NCBI GenBank assembly: GCA_903824735.1
Contig: CAIJXO010000062.1
Coordinates: 1 to 9,516, forward strand
Length of the DNA stretch: 9,516 bases
Reading direction: 5' to 3'
From: an uncultured bacterium
GTDB taxonomy: Bacteria; Patescibacteriota; Minisyncoccia; Phycocordibacterales; GWA1-40-21
The notes beneath the pieces were generated by a model. It had not been told where the DNA came from, did no database searches, and worked only from the letters and a program-made list of their open reading frames with translations. Of this stretch, positions 5,537 to 9,516 are shown piece by piece. The stretch's first letter is position 1, and every line of letters starts with the position of its first letter. The position numbers and the translations under genes are program-made.

Positions 5537-5569
5537 CAAACAAAAACCGGCGGCCACTGGGGACCGCCG
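5537..5569 (-). terminator. Rho-independent terminator after the HAD gene
   Basis: On the minus strand CGGCGG (5569–5564) pairs with CCGCCG (5553–5548); two further C:G pairs form inside past a bulged base. The U-tract is GTTTTTGTTTG (5547–5537). It lies 16 nt after the HAD stop codon. The other side of the stem is also T-rich on the plus strand, but no plus-strand gene arrives there. Confidence 0.8.
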
Positions 5570-5585
5570 ATTTCGTTTCTTTCTA

Positions 5586-6524
5586 TTAGAAGACCTCTTT
5601 CATGATACGGGTCAAGCTGACCCCGTCTTTCATTCGCTCAATTGTCCAAGGGTGCAGAAGTGGTTCGAGCTCACGCCAATCGGAGATGCAAAGTATATCG
5701 CCTCCAAAGCCGGATACCGCCTGTTTGGCTGGATTGAACCAGACAAAAGGAATTCCCAGATTTAGAGCCAGACCGCCGTCTGACTTCACACTATCTCCGA
5801 CGTATAGAGACCGACTCACCTCAAGCTCGCCCTCAAACTTTCGTTTCCATTCCCTCTGAAGCATTTCAAAGGGGCCGATGGCTGGCTTGTTCCGGTTTTC
5901 CGGAGCCATATGACGACAAGCCGAGCTTCTCATCAAATCATCGGTGACCAGTAGGTCCGGGCATGGAACTCCCCACACCTCAAAACATCTGGTGATAAAC
6001 GTATCGTGCCCTGAGGATAGAATCCCCAGTTCTACGGGCATCTCGTCTGTGGCGTGAAGTTCTCCAAACGCTCGAAATTCCCGGTAAAATTCCAGGAAGC
6101 CAGCGCAGGGCTCTGGCCAAATTCGATCGCTATCTGGAAACCGACTCCCGATCTCTACCCAGAAATGCCGCATTTTCACACGGACAAGTATCTCGGCAAT
6201 TAACAGAGAGGATCGGTTGGTCCCATGACCAAGACTCGCCCCTTTTCCTTTGGGGACAAATCCTTCCAGAGAAGTCCTTTCCCGAAGCAGAAAACTTAGA
6301 GCCCTACTGATAAGGACTCGCCGGTTTCCAGCCTCAAGCAAGGCGTCCACGACCTCGACAGGAGTTCTGTTTTGCAGCCCTCCAATCTTATCGTAAAGCA
6401 TTCCGCCTTCAGGCCCTAGAATTTCTTCGCACGACAGTCGATACGCCTCGTTCACCCCGATTCCACGGGGACTTGGCACGAAGGTCATAGCTATCGTGCC
6501 ATCAAAATCGCAAGCATTGAGCAT
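5586..6524 (-). CDS. HAD-superfamily hydrolase (phosphatase-like), probably acquired
   Basis: A 312-residue haloacid-dehalogenase-fold protein; such enzymes mostly hydrolyse phosphate esters through an aspartyl-phosphate. All four HAD motifs are visible: DFDGT (6–10, nucleophile D6 and acid/base D8), ILSSG (168–172, motif II Ser), K213 in ENRNKPAIGPF (motif III Lys), and YVGDSVKSDGG (241–251, motif IV D244/D249). Residues 25–165 form a long insertion between motifs I and II, probably the cap domain. The substrate is not recognisable. The gene is unlike its neighbours: roughly 50% G+C by eye against about 40%, about 25 Arg to 11 Lys (purM has about 11 Arg to 33 Lys), and a Shine-Dalgarno-like GAAGGGA about 9 nt before the ATG. 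It splits purQ from purM. Recent transfer is likely (inference). Confidence 0.85.
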   Translation of the reverse strand: MLNACDFDGTIAMTFVPSPRGIGVNEAYRLSCEEILGPEGGMLYDKIGGLQNRTPVEVVDALLEAGNRRVLISRALSFLLRERTSLEGFVPKGKGASLGHGTNRSSLLIAEILVRVKMRHFWVEIGSRFPDSDRIWPEPCAGFLEFYREFRAFGELHATDEMPVELGILSSGHDTFITRCFEVWGVPCPDLLVTDDLMRSSACRHMAPENRNKPAIGPFEMLQREWKRKFEGELEVSRSLYVGDSVKSDGGLALNLGIPFVWFNPAKQAVSGFGGDILCISDWRELEPLLHPWTIERMKDGVSLTRIMKEVF

Positions 6525-6572
6525 GACGCTTTTCCCTTCGGTTTGTTTGCGTTTCGTCGATTGAGGTCTTCT
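5588..6572. repeat. 10-bp inverted repeat bracketing the HAD gene
   Basis: AGAAGACCTC at 5588–5597 (plus strand, overlapping the HAD stop codon) recurs as its exact reverse complement at 6563–6572, upstream of the HAD ATG. The right copy also forms one arm of the purQ 3' hairpin. There are no target duplications or transposase, so any link to mobility is speculative. Confidence 0.25.
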
Positions 6573-6584
6573 TGCTAAAGACCT
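6564..6584 (-). other. Hairpin overlapping the purQ stop codon
   Basis: AGGTCTT (6584–6578) and AAGACCT (6570–6564) form a 7-bp stem with a 7-nt loop, beginning inside the purQ TAG. What follows (CAATCGACGAAACG) is not a U-tract, so it is unlikely to be an efficient intrinsic terminator. It could stabilise the purQ mRNA 3' end or attenuate read-through into the HAD gene. Confidence 0.4.
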
Positions 6585-7356
6585 AGTTCTTAAAATAGTT
6601 TATCGCATTCTTAAAGATTTGCAAACTCGGACCGTACTTAGATAATTTTTTACCCTGTCGTTTCGCTTCTTCCTTAAGCAGAGAAAAATTTGGAAGCTGA
6701 GACATGAACAAAGCCCGTTCTGGATGAGGCATCATTCCTAAAATATTTCCGTTAGAGCCTAAGACGGAGGCAATGTCTTCAAGGGCGCCGTTTGGATTCT
6801 TTGGTAAATCTTGATATTCACAAATTTCGCCTTTAACATATTTAGCACCAATAGCTTTAGCTTTTTTCAATTCGGCTAGTTTCTTATCATCAACATAATA
6901 ATTTCCTTCACCATGAGCAATCGGCAAAGAAATAGTGTGAATACCCTTAAGCCAAGGACTGTTGCCTTCAATTTTTATATCTACCCAGCGGTCTAAATAA
7001 CGAGCACTTTCATTATAGGTTAAAGCTCCTGGTAAGATCCCGAGATTAGTCAAAATTTGGAAACCGTTACAGATACCAATGATTAGTTTATCTTGGGCAA
7101 TAAAATCCTGAATATCTTTCCATAGATGATTACGCACCTTATTAGCATAAGCCTTACCGGAACCGGTATCGTCACCGTAAGAAAAACCCCCAGGGAAAGC
7201 CAAAATGTCATAGTTTTTTATTTTCTTGGTTCCGTCAATTAAATCGTTAATATGCACAATGTCCGCTTGCCCACCGGCCAAATCAAAAGCATATTTTGTT
7301 TCTTCTTCACAATTTAAACCGTAACCGGAGAAAACAAGGACTTTAGGTTTTTTCAT
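6583..7356 (-). CDS. purQ: Phosphoribosylformylglycinamidine synthase, glutaminase subunit PurQ
   Basis: Class I glutamine amidotransferase that releases ammonia from glutamine for PurL in FGAM synthesis. The 257 residues are slightly longer than many PurQ proteins (about 225–230). The N-terminus is KPKVLVFSGYGLNCEEET. Other motifs are FPGGFSYGDDTGSGK (54–68), the nucleophile C96 in GICNGFQILTNLG (94–106), and the catalytic His/Glu in MMPHPERALF (H211, E213). LPIAHGEGNYY (144–154) is also typical. The C-terminal extension includes KYGPSLQIFKNAINYFK. The ATG follows the purL stop by one base (TAATATG), so translation is almost certainly coupled, suiting equimolar assembly with PurL. No separate Shine-Dalgarno or promoter is evident. 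Confidence 0.96.
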   Translation of the reverse strand: MKKPKVLVFSGYGLNCEEETKYAFDLAGGQADIVHINDLIDGTKKIKNYDILAFPGGFSYGDDTGSGKAYANKVRNHLWKDIQDFIAQDKLIIGICNGFQILTNLGILPGALTYNESARYLDRWVDIKIEGNSPWLKGIHTISLPIAHGEGNYYVDDKKLAELKKAKAIGAKYVKGEICEYQDLPKNPNGALEDIASVLGSNGNILGMMPHPERALFMSQLPNFSLLKEEAKRQGKKLSKYGPSLQIFKNAINYFKN

Positions 7357-7357
7357 A

Positions 7358-9516
7358 TTAGTAATTTTTAAAAGTTGATTTATAAGAGTTCAAAGCATTC
7401 GGAAGTGACAATTCGACGATTTTCTTACCGTCACGACCACTTACAACAATATCTGACTTGGCCGTGACCTTTCCAATAAGTGAAATTGATTGACCTTTCA
7501 TTACACCTTCAAATATTTTCTTATTTTTCGGATTGATACTGACTAAAATCCTACCCTGACTCTCGGAGAACAGACTGAAATCATCGGAGGTGGTATTTCT
7601 TGCTATTGATTTTAAGGAAATCTCAGTGCCAAGTTTTCCGCCAATCGCTGATTTCGAAAGTGCAATCGCTAATCCCCCTCGGCCAATACTGATAGAACTA
7701 GAAATAATCTCTTTATCTGTACACTTGCTAAAAGCTTTATACAAACTTTTATTTTTCTTAGCATCAACAGCTGGAACGATATTACCTAGATATTCTTTCT
7801 TATCTTTTTCACTTAAATAAGCAAAATACTCTGAACCACCAAGTTCATCTGCTGTGTCACCAAGCATATAAACCAAATCGCCGGCAAATTTAAAATCAAG
7901 CGAGATGGCTTTCTCGGCATCCTTCATCACCCCGATGGTTGAGACCAGAAGGGTCGGTGGTATAGATATGGTTATGGGATTTGAATTCTCCTCAAAACCT
8001 TTAAAGTCATTAAACATGCTGTCCTTACCGGAAATAAAAGGGGTGTCGTAAGCAATTGAATAATCGTAACAAGCTTTAACCGCCTGCTTCAATTGGCCTA
8101 ACCGCTCTGGATTATTTGAGCTACACCAGCAGAAGTTGTCGAGAATAGCCATATTATCAATATCTCCCCCGGCGGCAACGGTCGAGCGAATAGCATTATC
8201 GATACTCGAAGCCGCCATTTTATAGCTGTCTATTTCCGAGTAGCTTGGATAAAGAGCGGAAGATAATACTACACCCTTCTTTGACGAAAGAACTGGACGA
8301 ATTACGGCCGTGTCGGCATTAACCGCTCCTCGTCCCTGGAGTGGCTTTAAGACAGAACTAGCTTGAACTTCGTGATCATATTGTCTGGAAATAAATTCAT
8401 AGCTCGTAATATTCAAACGCTTCAGCATTGAATCTAGAACTGGAGTTAAATCTTTCGCAGTTTGAACTGGAGGCTCTAAGTTTATTTTTTTAACTTCTTT
8501 AGTTACAAGTTGTTTGACTGGTAATCCATTATGGAGAAACTCCAAATCCACATCCATAATAACTTTCTTATTGTAGCTGACTACACACTTACCAGAATCA
8601 TTAAACTCACCGACAACGACCGCTTCTACTCCCCGTCTATTCATCAAAGATTGAAATTGCTTCCACTTTGTTTTAGGAACAGCTAAGGTCATCCTTTCTT
8701 GTGACTCGGAAATCCAAATCTTCCAAGCGGGCAAGCCAGGATATTTAAGTGGCACTTTTTCTAATTCAACTCGACAACCATTACACTCTTTAGCCATTTC
8801 AGCGATAGAGCAGGAAATACCGCCTGCACCATTGTCAGTAATACTACTGTAGAGATTTAAATCACGAGCTTCTTTGACGATAGCGTCAGACAATTTCTTT
8901 TGCGTTATTGGATCACCAATTTGAACGGCCGTCGCTGGACTACCAGCATCCATTCCTTCCGAAGAAAAAGTTGCGCCATGAATTCCATCCTGTCCAACCC
9001 TACCACCGACGACCACAATATAGTCGCCAACCAAAGCCTTTTTTTCAGTTGAAAGCCTCTTACCAATTTTTCGGGGAATCAAACCGAGCGTGCCCACAAA
9101 AACTAATGGTTTACCTCGGAAACGATCATGAAAATAAAGAAAACCGTGCGGAGTAGGAATACCAGAACAGTTTCCACCCACATTCACACCGGCAATCACC
9201 CCATCCATAATTCGTCTTGGTAAAAGCATCTTTTGGGTTTTCTCTTTGTCACGATATAGGTATCTAGTATCGTTTGGGTCAGCCAGACAAAAACCATACA
9301 TATTGGCGATTGGTTTTGACCCAAGACCAAAGCCAATAGCATCACGATTCACTCCGACGATTCCGGTAATTGAACCGCCAAACGGGTCTAGGGCTGAGGG
9401 ACTATTATGGGTCTCCACTTTGTGCGTTACTAGATAATCATCATCAAAAGATATCGCTCCTGCATTATCAGTAAAGACGGAAACACAGATATCCTTTTTA
9501 CCTCTTTTTTTACGAA
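7358..9516 (-). CDS. purL: Phosphoribosylformylglycinamidine synthase, synthetase subunit PurL (5' end beyond window)
   Basis: ATP-dependent FGAM synthase subunit (FGAR + ATP + glutamine-derived NH3 to FGAM). The frame is open to the window edge, giving about 718 visible residues, so the true start lies outside. GTG at 9418 is an internal Val codon: the residues before it (SVFTDNAGAISF, then LVTHKVETHNSP) continue the family motif. The core reads ETHNSPSALDPFGGSITGIV, with Ser where small PurL has ETHNHPS. Later come GGRVGQDGIHGATFSSEGM, QIGDPITQKKL, ITDNGAGGISCSIAEMA, PISGKDS-like FISGKDSMFND and LGDTADELGGSEYF, covering both AIR-synthase-like halves. There is no glutaminase domain; PurQ is encoded next. 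The ETHNSPSALDP type resembles the longer (roughly 1000-residue) PurL proteins I know from deltaproteobacteria (recollection). Confidence 0.95.
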   Translation of the reverse strand, partial: RKKRGKKDICVSVFTDNAGAISFDDDYLVTHKVETHNSPSALDPFGGSITGIVGVNRDAIGFGLGSKPIANMYGFCLADPNDTRYLYRDKEKTQKMLLPRRIMDGVIAGVNVGGNCSGIPTPHGFLYFHDRFRGKPLVFVGTLGLIPRKIGKRLSTEKKALVGDYIVVVGGRVGQDGIHGATFSSEGMDAGSPATAVQIGDPITQKKLSDAIVKEARDLNLYSSITDNGAGGISCSIAEMAKECNGCRVELEKVPLKYPGLPAWKIWISESQERMTLAVPKTKWKQFQSLMNRRGVEAVVVGEFNDSGKCVVSYNKKVIMDVDLEFLHNGLPVKQLVTKEVKKINLEPPVQTAKDLTPVLDSMLKRLNITSYEFISRQYDHEVQASSVLKPLQGRGAVNADTAVIRPVLSSKKGVVLSSALYPSYSEIDSYKMAASSIDNAIRSTVAAGGDIDNMAILDNFCWCSSNNPERLGQLKQAVKACYDYSIAYDTPFISGKDSMFNDFKGFEENSNPITISIPPTLLVSTIGVMKDAEKAISLDFKFAGDLVYMLGDTADELGGSEYFAYLSEKDKKEYLGNIVPAVDAKKNKSLYKAFSKCTDKEIISSSISIGRGGLAIALSKSAIGGKLGTEISLKSIARNTTSDDFSLFSESQGRILVSINPKNKKIFEGVMKGQSISLIGKVTAKSDIVVSGRDGKKIVELSLPNALNSYKSTFKNY

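Noticed and set aside
5451..5765. 104-codon plus-strand open frame crossing the HAD terminator
   Set aside because: It runs through the ATPase start, a terminator hairpin and the HAD 3' end in antisense; no homology or start signal.
5536..6550. GCAAACAAA-(AA)-CCG similarity in inverted orientation near both sides of the HAD gene
   Set aside because: A-rich, imperfect, and not collinear with the 10-bp repeat (outside on one side, inside on the other), so probably chance.
6564..6584. Hairpin at the purQ stop as an intrinsic terminator
   Set aside because: The following bases are not T-rich, and no promoter for the HAD gene was seen downstream, so read-through is likely.
9416..9418. GTG as the start of purL
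   Set aside because: The frame stays open to the window edge and the preceding residues continue the PurL pattern, so this is an internal valine.

Overview
The window reads almost entirely on the minus strand. It carries ten genes transcribed towards coordinate 1, plus the partial gene at the left edge. In transcription order they are: purL (partial, runs off the right edge), purQ, a HAD-family phosphatase-like gene, a small P-loop ATPase/kinase-like gene, a divergent purM, trmD, rnhB, rpmF, a nusB–Nudix fusion, rnc, and the 5' part of smc (runs off the left edge). I find no tRNA, rRNA, CRISPR array or insertion sequence. The plus-strand open frames are all antisense to better-supported genes. 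UGA is a stop codon here (end of rnc), so code 11 fits.

The organism looks like a low-to-moderate GC bacterium, and a Patescibacteria/CPR member (Parcubacteria-like) is my best inference. Reasons: the bL32 N-terminus (MVNRMRHNRS..., not the usual AVPKRR type), compact lysine-rich housekeeping proteins, an unusual NusB–Nudix fusion, and the near absence of Shine-Dalgarno sequences. This is a family-resemblance judgement, not a phylogeny.

Right half (about 3822–9516): a de novo purine module. PurL with PurQ makes FGAM from FGAR, ATP and glutamine; PurM then closes the ring to AIR. PurL is of the ETHNSPSALDP type that I associate with long PurL proteins, and PurM is clearly divergent. The module is interrupted by a HAD gene that is more GC-rich and Arg-rich than its neighbours and probably acquired, and by a P-loop protein of unknown substrate. 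A terminator follows the HAD gene and a new promoter precedes the P-loop gene.

Left half (1–3753): information processing. It contains tRNA m1G37 methylation (TrmD), RNase HII, ribosomal protein bL32, NusB–Nudix, RNase III and SMC. A terminator separates rpmF from nusB, and the nusB promoter is built into its U-tract.

Most notable signals: (1) six genes (ATPase, trmD, rpmF, nusB, rnc, smc) have a sigma70-like -35/-10 pair whose -10 hexamer ends 6–8 nt before the ATG. Transcription would then start at, or within two bases of, the start codon, which predicts leaderless mRNAs even for genes spaced like operon members. (2) The trmD–rnhB junction has two tandem hairpins. The first holds the trmD stop codon in its loop. 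The second buries a consensus Shine-Dalgarno that points at a two-codon ORF just ahead of rnhB. (3) NusB is fused to a Nudix domain with an altered Nudix box. (4) The HAD gene is compositionally foreign and bracketed by a 10-bp inverted repeat.
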